Part shown: one piece after another, positions 22,301-33,299 of the stretch
Layout of the letters: every line of letters begins with the position of its first letter
Position numbering within the stretch: the stretch's first letter is position 1
NCBI RefSeq assembly: GCF_040183065.1
Contig: NC_091124.1
Span: 96,242,501-96,306,500 of the forward strand
From: Periplaneta americana
Taxonomy: Eukaryota; Arthropoda; Insecta; Blattodea; Blattidae
Direction of reading: 5' to 3'
DNA length: 64,000 nt
Position numbers and translations under genes: made by a program
The notes under the pieces: model-generated
Database searches by the model: none
Seen by the model: the letters and a program-made list of their open reading frames with translations, nothing else
What the model was told of the DNA's origin: nothing

Positions 22301-22771
22301 AGTTTGCTCCCGTCACTTCATGTGACGTGGAAATAAGTTTCCTTCGTTTCAAATCATGTTTAACTAACAAACGAAAAATTTATGGGTTCGAAAATCTTCG
22401 AATGCATGTAGTCATACACTGTAATAAAATGTACAGAGCAGAACTGTAAATTTGATGTATCTTGCATGTTTATTTATATATATGCTATAAAATTACGTGT
22501 TTCAACCTATCATAATATTATCATTATGTTGTTCCAGCCAGGAACCACTTTTATAGCAGACCTGACAGTACCTCTGTGCTGGAAGCGGGAGTTTGTTGAC
22601 ATTGAAGTCCGGTCGCTTAGCCACGTTCAAAGACACAAGTCCCCAAGTTCCGAGCTTTGGTAATAACCTGGATACTGGGATGCTTATCTGAGCGATGTTT
22701 ATAATAATCAACAGCGATAGTCAAGAAGGTCACATTCTTTCCGCTCGTCTTCTCCTGAGTAACGGACAGTA

Positions 22772-23320
22772 CGGTAATTGCCACTCAAAAACGCAGCGCA
22801 ACGCAATAAACTACACTTATGATTCACTGAGTGCCTTTACTGCAGACAGACTGACATAGCTAATTTCGGTGTCGGGAATTCACCAACTCTCTCTATCTTT
22901 CTTTCTTCCATTCCTTCTCTCTTTGCACGTACACTATGACAAGTGAAGCGTGGAGGATAACATACGGTAAACACCAGTAGGAGCAATGAAATAAGCTCAA
23001 CAATGAGGGATTCGCCAGCCATACAGAGAAGGGGAAACGAACTCGTGACATTAGTTGAATCGGCATTTTTAGTGATTTGTCACAAAATAGTTATGTTCAA
23101 TTTTTAAATGTATAACATTTATTAACATAACACAGTAAATAAGTTTTAATCCGGCGAAGCGCTGTGAATTCACGATGCAAGCAGCGACGGCAGCGGGGGG
23201 GGGGAAGACCTGCCGCTGGTCGGTCGACCAGAATTAAATTAATAAATCATTATAAAGAAATTATTAGTGTAATTAATTTATAATTATTCTACACTTTTCT
23301 GACAATTAAAATTATATGCA
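22772..23320. other. Intronic stretch, no recognisable feature
   Basis: Between element Z and a mariner-like element. It contains a G-run near 23198-23205, but no gene or repeat was recognised. Confidence 0.4.
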
Positions 23321-24130
23321 GGGTCTATCTATATATGTGTCCATAAATGTGGGGGCGTATTCCTGACACCAAAACATAACAAAAAGTTCATATGAACATG
23401 GGTCCGCAAACCCTTCCTTAGGGAGTTATGAAAGGAATTTCCTGTAGTGACCCTTGATTATGTAATTCACCTCAAACTTGCATTTTTTCCCACTTTCTTC
23501 ATTATAGTTGTTCATGACATTTGTTTTGTTTTGTCTGATTGCCTTTTGCTCTGTTTTGTGTTATTCACGGTAACATTCATCACATCACAAGATGTATTCA
23601 GTGAGAGAAATGACGGATGTGCACAACATTTATGGCCTAGCAGATAGGAATACGGTAGCAGCACGTCAACTTTATGCAGAAAGGTTTCTCGATAACCAGT
23701 TTCTGAACAGATGGATTGGTCGAAGGAGATCCATTGCATGGCCTGCCCGATCGCCAGATTGAAATCCAATGGATTTTTACCTCTGGGGACATTTAAAATC
23801 CTTGGTGTATACACATCTGTACCTAATATCGATGTTCTGAGAGAGCGTATCCAAAATGGATTTGATCAAATCCGTAACATCTCAGGACATTTGCACAGAG
23901 TATTGGCAAAGCATGGAATGCAGGCTCAGGGCATGCATCTAAGCAGGAGGAGGTCACTTTGAGCAATTTTTGTAAATGTGTGTTGTGAAATGTATCACAT
24001 ATACCATTAGCAATAAACCCATAACTCCCTAACGAAGGGTTTGCGAACCTATGTTCACATGAACTTCTTGTTATGGTTTGGTGTCAGGAATACGCTCCTA
24101 TATTTATGGACACATATATAGATACACCCC
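23321..24130 (+). mobile_element. Mariner-like (Tc3/DDE_3 type) element, internally deleted
   Basis: Terminal inverted repeats of about 110 bp (23321-23430 and 24021-24130) share TATCTATATATGTGTCCATA, GCGTATTCCTGACACCAAA and GTTCGCAAACCCTTC-like blocks. Inside, a plus-strand transposase remnant runs from 23592: MTDVHNIYGLADRNTVAARQ, then jumps by deletion to RWIGRR, WPARSPD (stop) NPMDFYLWGHLKSLV, then after a frameshift NIDVLRERIQNGFDQI. ATAT flanks both sides. Confidence 0.9.
23592..23962 (+). pseudogene. Deleted mariner-like transposase
   Basis: N-terminal residues (ADRNTVAARQLYAERF) are joined in frame to the C-terminal WPARSPD-x-NPMDFYLWGH motif. The two catalytic Asp residues between are missing. 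A TGA replaces the Leu of SPDL, and a one-base frameshift follows near 23812. This is an inactive derivative mobilisable only in trans. Confidence 0.85.
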
Positions 24131-24640
24131 ATATTGATGTAGCTATTTAATCTATCCTTTAGTTCACTCTGCCTCTGTTGTGTGCACTATTGCCTTTTCC
24201 AATTTCTGTTCCATCTTCCTCATTATTATTCAGTTCTGGAACTTCGTAGTCCTTGTCATTGAGATATTTCGCTAAGTCTTGGAGTATAAAACGCGAAAAA
24301 ATGACGAACGATATTTTATGGTGGCGATTCGTATCTTGCTCTGGAGAAAGGGAAAATGCTGTTTCAGTTTTAACTACCCAAAACCTCTTTCGATTATGAC
24401 ACGCAGTCTGGTTATAAGGCGTTATAGAATCTGTGTACGGCAGTTCTTAGATTGGAATGAAATGGAATTTCTGGAGGAAAGGGGCACTACGACCTTTCAC
24501 GATCTATTGCGCTAATCGTCACGCTAGGCGCATTCCCAAACCCATACGCGGCTGAATACGCTAAGGTTCGCTGTGTACCCACGTTTCGAACAGGCAACCC
24601 TACTCGTCCCTAGGCGAGCCCCCTCTGTGCGTCGCCAGCC
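24131..24640. other. Intronic stretch, no recognisable feature
   Basis: Between a mariner-like element and a SINE-like repeat. No domain was recognised in the short frames. Confidence 0.4.
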
Positions 24641-24649
24641 GGCGATCGG

Positions 24650-24865
24650 GGAATGCTATGGAATAATTACGAAATGGAGAAAAGTTGACGGAATTATGTA
24701 GATGCTAATATGGGGAAACAGGAGAACCCGAGAAAAACTCTAACTTCGACCTTGTCCACCACAAGTGTCACTTTGGATTTTTCAATGAAAAATTCCAGGC
24801 CTGATCGGGACTCGAACCAGGACAGACTGAAGGTCTGACCACTCATTTATCACAGGGGTAAGTTG
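24650..24865 (-). mobile_element. tRNA-derived SINE-like repeat (family C)
   Basis: On the minus strand box B is CTGGTTCGAGTCCCG and a box A-like TGATAAATGAGTGG lies upstream of it. The body has TTTTTCATTGAAAAATCC and GTTTTTCTCGGGTTCTCCTG. No target duplication was found. It differs in the body from families A and B. Confidence 0.6.
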
Positions 24866-25178
24866 TTAGATTTCTGTACGGTGTCACCAGCCAGAGCGTG
24901 ACTTAGCCTGCATCACCGAGCAGCAATGCATTAGCATGGCATCTGGACATACCCCAGTTTACAGTATGGAAAATAGTTCATTTCAAAATGAATGAGGAGG
25001 GACTACGCCACGTGAAATACCGTATAACGTCTTCCCTAAAATCTTTTGCCCCCCCCCCAAACAAAAACTGAAATGACGCCCCTGTATATAATTATCTTCT
25101 GTAAAAAGAATCTCTGCCATTACAAGCCAAAATGATTAAGAATTTAGTGAAGGAAGATTAGGCCTATATCATGTTATA

Positions 25179-26024
25179 CAGGGTGTTAAAGGAGTATTCA
25201 ATATTTTAGGAGGTGCTAGTATGCATCAAAACAAGAAAAAAGTCTAATAAACTTGAGTCCTACAACAAATACTTTCTGAGATCTGAACACTTGTTCATAG
25301 GAGGTGCTGAATGTGGGGTCCATTCATGGCAATGCATTCCTCTGCCCTTCGGCGTAAGGAATCACGCACTCTTTGAAATTGACCTGATTTTTCTTGATAA
25401 CCAAAAATCTAAGGGATTTAGATTTGAAGAACGAGCAAGCCGAGGCATGGGGCCTCCCCAATCAGTCCAGCGGTCCTGAAATGTCAGCGACAGGTGTTCA
25501 CGCTCATTGCGAAAAAAAAATATGATGGTGCCATCATGCATGAACCACAGCTGTAGTCTTTGCTGACATTGCACATACTCCAGCAAGGTAGGCAATACAT
25601 TAACAAGAAAGTCCTGATAACGAGCCCCAGTTAATCTCTGTGGTAGCACGTATGGCCCTTAATCTATCGCCAAGAATACCTGCCCTTACGTTGATTGAGA
25701 AGCGGTGCTGATGCCTTATTTCTTCAAGTGCATGGGAATTTTCATCAGCCCACACATGCTGATTACGAAAATTTACAGCACCATCTCTGCTGAACCCCCC
25801 TCATATCCGCAACCAAACTTTTGTTTACAGTATTCCTTGTGACGTATCAGTATTCCATGCCAGGAGTGTCAACTGCTGTATTGTAAGGCATAAAATGGAC
25901 GTCACATTGATTGAGCACCTCCTATGAACAAGTGTTCAGATCTCAGAAAGTATGTGTTGTAGGACCCATGTTTATTAGATTTTTTTCACTTCCTAAAATA
26001 TTGGATACCTTTTTTAACACCCTG
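25179..26024. mobile_element. Mariner-like element with TA target duplication, internally deleted
   Basis: The termini CAGGGTGTTAAA match at both ends, with about 120 bp of inverted repeat (shared TTCTGAGATCTGAACACTTG and TTCATAGGAGGTGCT). TA sits at 25177-25178 and 26025-26026. The interior codes for a dead transposase on the minus strand. Confidence 0.93.
25362..25830 (-). pseudogene. Mariner-like (Tc3/DDE_3 type) transposase fragment
   Basis: Minus-strand order: RNQHVWADENSHALEEIRHQ, RFSINVRAGILGDRL, a frameshift near 25645, then LTGARYQDFLVNVLPTLLEY, LWFMHDG (second catalytic Asp), REHLSLTFQDRW and NLNPLDFWL. The stretch after the third catalytic position is cut off and the element's own right-hand repeat follows. 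The N-terminal DNA-binding domain is absent. Confidence 0.85.
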
Positions 26025-26026
26025 TA

Positions 26027-26678
26027 TAGTGAAGCAGTTGAAAGTCTTCCTGGCAAAAGAGTGTAATGTTTCGAGGAAGTAAAAGAAGAATAGGCCTATA
26101 TTAAATATAAGCTAACTCATATTCGTTGACTAACCAAAGAACCAACACGGCTAGGGGAACTAATTTGTTTTAACTTATCATCTTTGTATTCTGTAGCCTT
26201 GAAACTATAATCACGGGAAGCAGGTAGTGCATTGGTTATGTTCATATTTCTGCAGCCGTCGTTAGTGTTATAATTAAGAGGAGGAAATACAGTGTTCAAT
26301 TTGTGAGAACTTTTGTGACAACATGCTTTGTACGGTCGGAAAAAAACATTGTTCCGTATGACCTTCAGCATAAGCGCAAAAACTGAGGTGACAACCAGTA
26401 CTTCATGCTTCACGTTTCAGTATAATGCAAGAAAAACAGCCACACAAACAAAGTGTTGCGTGTTTTTCCTTGACAAATTGACAAGAGTTGAGGATATTAA
26501 TGTAACCAGGCTTAATTTACTAGAACGACAGTTGATATTTTTAATTGGATAATTTAAACCGTAGTACCAGAAATGCGAATTCCTGTAGGAGAAGATATGG
26601 ATTATAAACCCACAATGCAATTTTCATATACGGTACTGTATAATTTAAATGCTTATCTATGGGTTAAATAATAAATAA
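26027..26678. other. Intronic stretch, no recognisable feature
   Basis: Between a mariner-like and a pogo-like element. Overlapping short frames show no domain. Confidence 0.4.
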
Positions 26679-26680
26679 TA

Positions 26681-27451
26681 CCGTATTTTCTCGAATATCT
26701 CGCGCCCTCGAATAAGCCGCGCACCTCACTTTTGAAGGGAGGGAAATACAAAAATAAAACTTCCGACAAATGCATTCACGATAAATTGAAAACAATTAAA
26801 CACAAATATATTCAGTTAACAATAAATGTTATCCTAGAACAGGGCTCATTTCATTCTATGCGCACGCATTGCATGCGTCTCAGTTGTTTTGTTTAATTGG
26901 TCGTTTACACGATATCCTGCAATATTAATAGCATGTGTCAGTAAATTAACTACCTTAATTTTGTGTGATACTACATGGTTTGTTATAATAAATACTTGTC
27001 ATCACTATTAACTTCTTCATTCTGCGCTGTTTTCGTCATCACCATCATCGATGTCGACCTAGTATTCCTCTTCACTCTCACTTCTCCATACATAACCGTT
27101 ATCTGTCCATATGATTGTAGATGCCACATTTTTTAAGCTCTTTTCAACAAGAAGGAGCGATATGCGTGCACATGCATCAGGAATCCATTGAAAATATGAT
27201 GCACAAACTACACACTTATCACACTTGAACTTGATTCTGACACATGTACTGCTAATCCAAACGCCATTTAACAATGTTAACAATGAAATATCCGTGCGGG
27301 AAGATTAAGTCATGCGCTACCATCTTAGGAACTGCGCGGCAGGAAATCGGACAACGTTGCCAACTTCATTTCAAATTAGCCGAGAACCCGTATTTTTTAC
27401 TTGTATATTTCGGGGGGAAAAAAAAGTGCGCGAAATATTAGAGAAATACGA
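26681..27451 (-). mobile_element. Pogo/Tigger-like element remnant with TA target duplication
   Basis: The left end CCGTATTTTCTCGAATATCT and the right end read outward (TCGTATTTCTCTAATATTTC) both continue to CGCGC. TA flanks at 26679-26680 and 27452-27453. On the minus strand, 27059-27283 codes SYFQWIPDACARISLLLVEK then SLKN and an acidic ESEEEY tail. This matches the C-terminus of pogo/Tigger (DDE_1) transposases: W-I-x-x-A...I...x-V-x-KSFKK...acidic end. The catalytic part is deleted. Confidence 0.75.
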
Positions 27452-27661
27452 TACCTGACACACAAAAGGCTAAACTAAAACAGAAAACTTACGTGGATTG
27501 AAAATGCTGAGTTCCAGAAATGTTGAAAATGTATAACAGAAAGGAGACCTCCATTCTAACTTCGAAGATTACACCGCGAAAATTTAGGAAGTGGCAAAAT
27601 ATATTTTCTCAACATAAATAATAATGATAGTAGTCTCCAGCATTCAATTTCAGCATTAAGT

Positions 27662-27930
27662 ATTGTTGTTTAGTCAACTGTCCGAAGACAGGTCTGAACC
27701 TCGGCAACACCAATAAAGCGTCACTTATGAGGCAACTAAGCCATGAGATAATGCGATAGGATGGCCAATATCTTTCCCCCTCCATTGCATACATCGTTGA
27801 CTAGTAACATATTACACTAACCAGACTTCAGATTTATACAAGCAATTGTTCTTCCTCCGACACATATCGTCAAGTGAGATGTACTGCCTGATAATAGATG
27901 TAGGCCTACATAGCTAGAACCTCAACCAGG
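27662..27930 (-). mobile_element. SINE-like repeat with (AAC)n tail, copy 1
   Basis: It matches copies at 29615-29890, 37677-37958, 40242-40332 and 41842-42081. Shared blocks are AGTCAACTGTCCGAAGACAG, TTATGAGGCAACTA-GCCATG, AGATAATG and GTGAGATGTACTGCCTGATA. No box A/B head is visible, so its promoter origin is unknown. Confidence 0.88.
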
Positions 27931-28535
27931 GGTAATATTAAGTATTAATAAAATTAGTATGCTCCATTTGCAGACGAAAATAGTCATTCAAAAGTCAACA
28001 CGTTCTAATATTTTATTTATTAACGGTATGCTTGAATTATCATCGGGTGAAAATAATTAGGTTTTGTATATTTTTTAATTTCATTATTTCGATTTCGCTT
28101 TTATTCAAGAATTTGTAGAATGTTGATTTTCAGGAACAATATTTCTGCCAGTTTCATCATTTTTAATTGAACTTCCAAACCTGATATTAAATTAATATTT
28201 AGATTACATTTGTGTTAGGGGTAAAGTTTTATATTAGTCAAATTTTGACTTTCTGTATGCCTAAGTACAGTGTCGCGTCTTCATCTAGTTAAAATATTTA
28301 TGCAGAAATCTTCATAATCTTATGAGTAAAGAGAACTGCAGAATTCAATTTATATTTTACTACTTCAAACATCAGAGACCAGCTGAGTCTTGCGGTTGTG
28401 TACCTACACTCAGGGTGCGAATTGACGAGGGGATGCCGGGGATCGTTCCCTCCACTCCCAGAATATTTTGTATTCCCTGCTAAAATGGTATTACTTTGTC
28501 CCTACTAGGGACAACATTTATCCCATTCAGGTACA
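27931..28535. other. Intronic stretch with a possible hAT terminus at 28415
   Basis: Mostly unremarkable. CAGGGTGCGAATTGACGAGG at 28412-28431 looks like a hAT left end, but I found no matching right end or 8-bp duplication. Confidence 0.35.
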
Positions 28536-28539
28536 TAAT

Positions 28540-29062
28540 TCAGTTTTCGTACTTTATAGCTTATGTTATTAATGCATTTCCTCCGACAAACTGAGATTAT
28601 GATCTTTTGCGGGAGAGACTCAATACCCAGCAAAATCTGCTTAAACAACACAATTTTAGAAAGAGTAAATGTTTTTAAGTATCTTGGCTATAAACCATCT
28701 TTAGTACAGAAACAAACTAAAATTATACACTGGCAAGACTTGTTCTTGCCTACGGCACGTAAGCATGGACCCTGCGGAAGTAAGATGAGAGAAGGATGAC
28801 AATTTATTAGTGAAATGCGCTTCATGCGACGAACTGCAGGCTTCACAAGATGGGATCGGAGTAGAAATTAAGATATACTGGAAAATCTGAAAGTGACACC
28901 AGTCTTGAGCTACATCCAAGATTACCACAAAAATTGGCAGGACCATCTTAATAGGACGACTGTAACACGATGCCTAAAGCCATCATGCAACATCACCCAA
29001 ATGGAAAAAGTTTTAGGTCGTCCAAGGAAGAGGTGGCTTGAGAACACTAGTGTTTCGTTCAG
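28540..29062 (+). mobile_element. LINE group C, C-terminal fragment
   Basis: Frames read MIFCGRDSIPSKICLNNTIL then ERVNVFKYLGY, and further on FMRRTAGFTRWDRSRN, ILENLKVTPVLSYIQDYHKN, W-x-x-HLNR and GRPRKRW. This is the thumb and C-terminal tail of a non-LTR reverse transcriptase. Stops at 28797 and in the RSRN stretch make it dead. A related fragment lies at 54345-54710 in reverse. Confidence 0.8.
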
Positions 29063-29093
29063 ACCAAAATAGTTCTTCAAGGACTAATACGTA

Positions 29094-29120
29094 TAATGAT
29101 GATGATGATGATGATGGTTA
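29094..29120 (+). repeat. (GAT)n microsatellite
   Basis: Eight or nine GAT units immediately after the LINE group C fragment, possibly its tail. Confidence 0.85.
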
Positions 29121-29600
29121 TTATTATTAATGCAGTACATAACGACTTGAGTTTTTTTAATATAAGTTGAGCGTGACAATAAATACGAGTCGGCCAGCAC
29201 TGATTATAAACAACATCGTTATTCACAATGAGATGGAAAACTTGATTAGAAGTCATAATTGAAATTTTAACTGTAAGGTGGCCACAGGCCTTGTTCTTAT
29301 TGCACACTTTCATCGGATGGGTAAACCTGTATGGGTAAGAACGAAGAACGAATAATGTATACCGTTTTTTTTTTATTTCAATGCCTTTCCCCTTGGAGAA
29401 AATATTCAATTCGCAGCCTAACTACTGTTTATGCGAATCGGGAAATTTGGGCGAGAAATATCTGTCGAAACTTGATTAGAACCGTGTTTATTCAAGGAGT
29501 GTTTTCTCCACATTAATGTGGTCCACTGTCATATTCACAGTCACGTTTTCAATTCTATCATGGTAGGTGATAGTATGATAGATGAGAATTGATTAAAAAT
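29121..29600. other. Intronic stretch, no recognisable feature
   Basis: No coding domain, tail or inverted repeat was recognised. Confidence 0.4.
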
Positions 29601-29614
29601 GTTAATTAGAATTG

Positions 29615-29890
29615 ACCTCTGATTGAGGTTCTGGCTGATATGTGCATCTATTATCAGGCAGTACATCTCACTTGACAATATGTGTCAGAGGAAGAACAAT
29701 AATTGTTTGTATGCATCTGAAGTCTGATTAGTGTAATATGTAGCTAACCGGCGCCTATGCAATTGAGGGGGAAAGGAATTCCCCGCCCTACCCCATTATC
29801 TCCTGGTCTAGTTGCCTCATAAATGGTGCCTTGTTGGTATCACTTGTGAGGCTCAGACCTGTCTTCAGACAGTTGACTAAACAACAACAA
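29615..29890 (+). mobile_element. SINE-like repeat with (AAC)n tail, copy 2, 9-bp target duplication
   Basis: TTAGAATTG is repeated exactly at 29606-29614 and 29891-29899. The element starts ACCTCTGATTGAGGTTCTGG and ends in ACTAAACAACAACAA. The duplication and the 3' simple tail show it moved by retrotransposition. Confidence 0.92.
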
Positions 29891-29992
29891 TTAGAATTGT
29901 GAAGGAGTCGGGTTGTGACCTTTAAATTGGTGCTATCGCAGTATTCTCCTGGCGTGACTTGGAAAACTGCCTCAGCCGAATAGATTTCCAAA

Positions 29993-31158
29993 CGTCCGAC
30001 TTGATACCCAGTTATCGAAGTTATCCCGTATGGCTGATGTCCGAGTTGATTCCCAGTTCTTGAATGGAGCCTGCATACAGTTTATCCGAGTTGATTCCCA
30101 CATTTTCCCTGCCATTTAATACAGACTTAGGACTGTCTACAAGGAATCAACTACTACACGCAATTTCCTAGTAAACAGGTATGGTATGTCGCATAATCAA
30201 AACGGCTAATTGCTCCGTTGTATCAGATTTGTGAATAAAATTAACTAAACGACTAAAAATAATTACTTAATGTTGGGGAGGAACTTCCAACACACAAACT
30301 TTCAATAATCAAAACGGCTAATTACTCCGCTACTGTAATTAATCATTTGCTGTTCAATATACTACTCTTTCTCTAATTTTTTTTTTCTTTTCTGGGTATT
30401 CTCATGACTTCGAAGCTTCACATAAGTGTTACATTGCATTTCTTTTAGAACCTCAATGACATGAAAAATGTTCGGATTAGGTTAATAGTATTTTGCATTC
30501 AACTTACTGTGAAACGCTTCACAACAAGTAGTAGTGAGTTCCATGCTTGAACTAAATGCTCCCCACATCACAGGTGGAAATTCGCAATTTTCTTCGATGA
30601 AGGTATCCAGTAAGTAGGCTAATTAAAAAAACTTACCCAGCTTTTCATTCATGGATTTACGAGCCATGAGATCGAAAGTGAAACAGTCTGCCACTTCAAC
30701 CGGTGGAAGTACAGGTAAACCAAATATATATTTTAAAAGTCTCCCTATCTCAGATTCCTTATTTTTAAACTCATTTTATAGGCCCATACAGCATTTATTT
30801 TCCTCCTCGGACATTGCGCCAAATGGAACCAGCAGCCTTTTAGTATAGTTTCTGGCCAAACTGAGAGAACTGCTGAGTGAATGCTTTTCTCAAAATCAAC
30901 TAAAACAACATCAGGATTTGTATGATTTTTAGTACTTGAAGAGCCATTTTGTATATTTCGACAGTTTTACCTGGCAGGAAGAAAAAAAACCAGAGGAACG
31001 TCAGAAGTTATCAACACAGACATTATGTAACCAGTACCCTCTCGCTGACTCTATACAAGCAAAGGGAATCAACTAGGACGTAAGGTAAACATAGATAGAA
31101 ATCAAATCGGAAATCAACTCGGACGTCATTCATGAGGATTTGGGAATCAATCCGGACG
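29993..31158 (-). mobile_element. Mutator-like (MULE) remnant with repeated subterminal motifs
   Basis: The 17-bp motif GTCCGAGTTGATTCCC recurs three times at the left end (about 29995, 30040, 30083). In inverted form it recurs three times at the right end (about 31068, 31110, 31141). Between them the minus strand carries a MULE transposase C-terminal remnant. No 9-bp target duplication was found. Length is 1.17 kb. Confidence 0.75.
30400..30960 (-). pseudogene. MULE transposase C-terminal region
   Basis: Minus-strand pieces in order: SEIGRLLKYIFGLPVLPPVE, VADCFTFDLMA, NEKLGKFF, AYLLDTFIEENCEFPPVMW, TTTCCEAFHSKLNA and NIFHVIEVLKEMQCNTYVK. The CEAFHS-x-x-N block with following HPNIF-like segment is characteristic of MULE-type transposases. 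The DDE core is not recognisable and the frame is broken by stops and shifts. Confidence 0.75.
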
Positions 31159-31479
31159 CAGCCTGGAAAACAACGAAAAGCTCAAGACTGGAAAGTCGGT
31201 CCCTGGGACCGAACCTCGTACTTCCCGGATATACCATGTTCCGTACTGTTTTATAAGTACCTTAATTCTAAAACAAGATAACCCCCATGTTATACAGTAC
31301 CTGGTCACATTGTTATAATTAACCACTTCTGAATTTCATTTAATTTCTTTTGAAGATTTTAATTTTAGGCAGGCCTATATTGTTGTCGGACATAATGTGT
31401 CTATATGCTTCATTGTTACTAATGTTAATACATTACGCTCCCGCCAATTGCATGCCAAATACATTGTTCTGTATTTGGA

Positions 31480-31617
31480 GAGAATCCCATTGACAACGTA
31501 TGGGAACTCTTAAAAAGAGAGATGGCAAACAAATTCATTTCTACCAAAGTTCGACGTCTTCTTGAAAGGCTAATAAATGTTCGGAATCACGATGAGAGGA
31601 TCCAGGAAGTAATATAG
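31480..31617 (+). pseudogene. Tc1-like transposase C-terminal scrap
   Basis: The frame ENPIDNVWELLKREM then STKVRRLLERLI ends in TAG. It matches the NPIEN-x-W-x-x-LK end of Tc1-like transposases, with Asp in place of the catalytic Glu (NPIDN). Nothing upstream is recognisable. Confidence 0.6.
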
Positions 31618-31733
31618 TCTTGTACTGCAAGCATGTAAAGATGAATTATTCAAGTCGTAACTGATGCCAGAGGAGGTCATGCGAAATACTGAAATTTCTG
31701 TAAAAATGCGAAGAGTGGTTATCGTATTAGCAA

Positions 31734-31735
31734 AA

Positions 31736-31806
<71 letters not shown>

Positions 31807-31808
31807 AA
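31734..31808 (+). repeat. (AAAT)n microsatellite
   Basis: About 18 AAAT units, uninterrupted. Confidence 0.97.
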
Positions 31809-31809
31809 C

Positions 31810-32385
31810 AAATCCATAAATATCAATATTTCTTGAATTAACATTGTTATAATTTGTATGTAATTTTACTTAATACTGTTTAAAAATTAAATATGCCATG
31901 TGAATTCCTAATATACATTGCATAAAACACTATTAGATTTGAAATGAGGAAGCAATAAGTAAAGCAAAGTAAAAATGTGTGTGCTTATAATAATGTAAAG
32001 CTCGAATGGAATTAATTTGTATAATATCTGGGGTGCGGCGACTTGTGACGGGGGGTGGATTTGCTTGCTTTTTCCACTCTGGAATTAATCTCGTCCGAGC
32101 TTTGCCAGTCTTATTAGGTACACACAAGATGCCTTTCTTGAAAATAACGAAACCACGATTTTTGCAGGCTCCTATGATTTTCACGTAGCCTAACTGTTGC
32201 CTACTGTCTTGGCATGGAAAGTGTTGTTATGTACCCCTCCCAAAAAATCTCGATTTTCTTGGGCATAGTTATTGTGATACACCGTGCACTCTGATATGAA
32301 ATCACTCACAACTGGTGTCACCTCTCGCCGTAATTCATCTGTCGGTGTGATTCCTGGCGCACATGACGTCATTCAAATTCGTTAT
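31810..32385 (-). other. Unrecognised minus-strand open frames
   Basis: Two adjoining minus-strand frames, 32190-32372 (TPTDELRREVTPVVSDFI) and 31933-32184 (GACKNRGFVIFKKGILCVPN), are offset by a frameshift. Composition looks protein-like but I do not recognise a family. It may be a decayed transposon gene or chance. Confidence 0.25.
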
Positions 32386-32389
32386 CAGA

Positions 32390-33053
32390 GATCAGAAACA
32401 ACCCTCTGTACTAGAAAAAGTAAATCATTACTATAAAACTTCAGACTGTAATATAACAGTAACAAATATAAATGATACTCGGGAGGAAATTAAACACAGA
32501 ATAAACATGGGAAATGCATGTTATTATTCGGTTGAGAAGCTTTTATCATCCAGTCTGCTGTCAAAAAATCTGAAAGTTAGAATTTATAAAACAGTTATAT
32601 TACCGGTTGTTCTTTATGGTTGTGAAACTTGGACTCTCACTTTGAGAGAGGAACATAGGTAAGGGTATTTGAGAATAAGGTGCTTAGGAAAATATTTGGG
32701 GCTAAGAGGGATGAAGTTACAGGAGAATGGAGAAAGTTACACAACACAGAACTGCACGCATTGTATTCTTCACCTGACATAATTAGGAACATTAAATCCA
32801 GACTTTTGAGATAGGCAGGGCATGTAGCACGTATGGGCGAATCCAGAAATGCATATAGAGTGTTAGTTGAGAGGCCGGACCTTTAGGGAGGCCGAGACGT
32901 AGATGGGAAGATAATATTAAAATGTATTTGAGGGAGGTGGGATATGATGATAGAGAATGGATTAATCTTGCTCAGGATAGGGACCAATGGCGGGCTTATG
33001 TGAGGGCGGCAGTGAACCTCCAGGTTCCTTAAAAGCCAGTAAGTAAGTAAGTT
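32390..33053 (+). mobile_element. LINE group A, 3' portion
   Basis: Frames give ITVTNINDTREEIKHRINMG, NACYYSVEKLL, KVRIYKTVILPVVLYGCETW, then NKVLRKIFGAKRDEVTGEWR, IKSRLLR, AGHVARMGESRNAYRVLV and a shifted GRDVDGK-type tail. The 3' end is GCCAGTAAGTAAGTAAG, the same short tandem tail as the copy at 1812. Several frameshifts make it inactive. Confidence 0.9.
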
Positions 33054-33074
33054 TTGGTTGATAAAATGATTACA

Positions 33075-33290
33075 CAGCTGTGGAGTGACGGTTAGCATGT
33101 CTGACTGTGAAACGAGTGGGTCCGAGTTCATGGGACAAGTTACCTAGTTGGGTTTTTTTCGAGGTTTCCCTCCCTTGACTACTTGAAGCAGAATTGCTGG
33201 GAACTTTCGGCGTTGGACCTCGGACTCATTTCGCCTTCATTAACTTCAACTTCAAATATCGACTAGGATACCCAGCAGACATGGTATCTT
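33075..33290 (+). mobile_element. tRNA-derived SINE (family B), diverged plus-strand copy
   Basis: It starts GTGGAGTGACGGTTAGCATG (box A-like) with a decayed box B, then GTTACCTAGTTGGG, CGAGGTTTCCCTCCC and GGACCTCGGACTCATTTCGC. Downstream of 33240 it departs from the 3267 copy and resembles the 51850-52050 variant (AATAAGCCTCAGGC-type end near 33590). Confidence 0.7.
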
Positions 33291-33299
33291 GATTCGTCT

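Larger units (their letters stand above)
20827..22769. mobile_element. TA-flanked inverted-repeat element Z
   Basis: The left end CTGTCGGTGACTCAGGAGAA and right end (outward) CTGTCCGTTACTCAGGAGAA continue into GACGAG. A second arm block of about 30 bp (CAAAGCTCGGAACTTGGGG, 21007 onward) is inverted at 22634-22660. TA dinucleotides lie at 20825-20826 and 22770-22771. Length is 1.9 kb including a SINE (21402-21637) and a LINE 3' fragment. No transposase is recognisable, so it is non-autonomous or gutted. Confidence 0.8.

Noticed and set aside
28412..28431. hAT left terminus CAGGGTGCGAATTGACGAGG
   Set aside because: No right terminus or 8-bp duplication found. A single end-like sequence is not enough.
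31933..32372. Possible small host gene on the minus strand
   Set aside because: Two short frames separated by a frameshift, no recognised domain, no splice or poly(A) context. Kept only as an unassigned feature.
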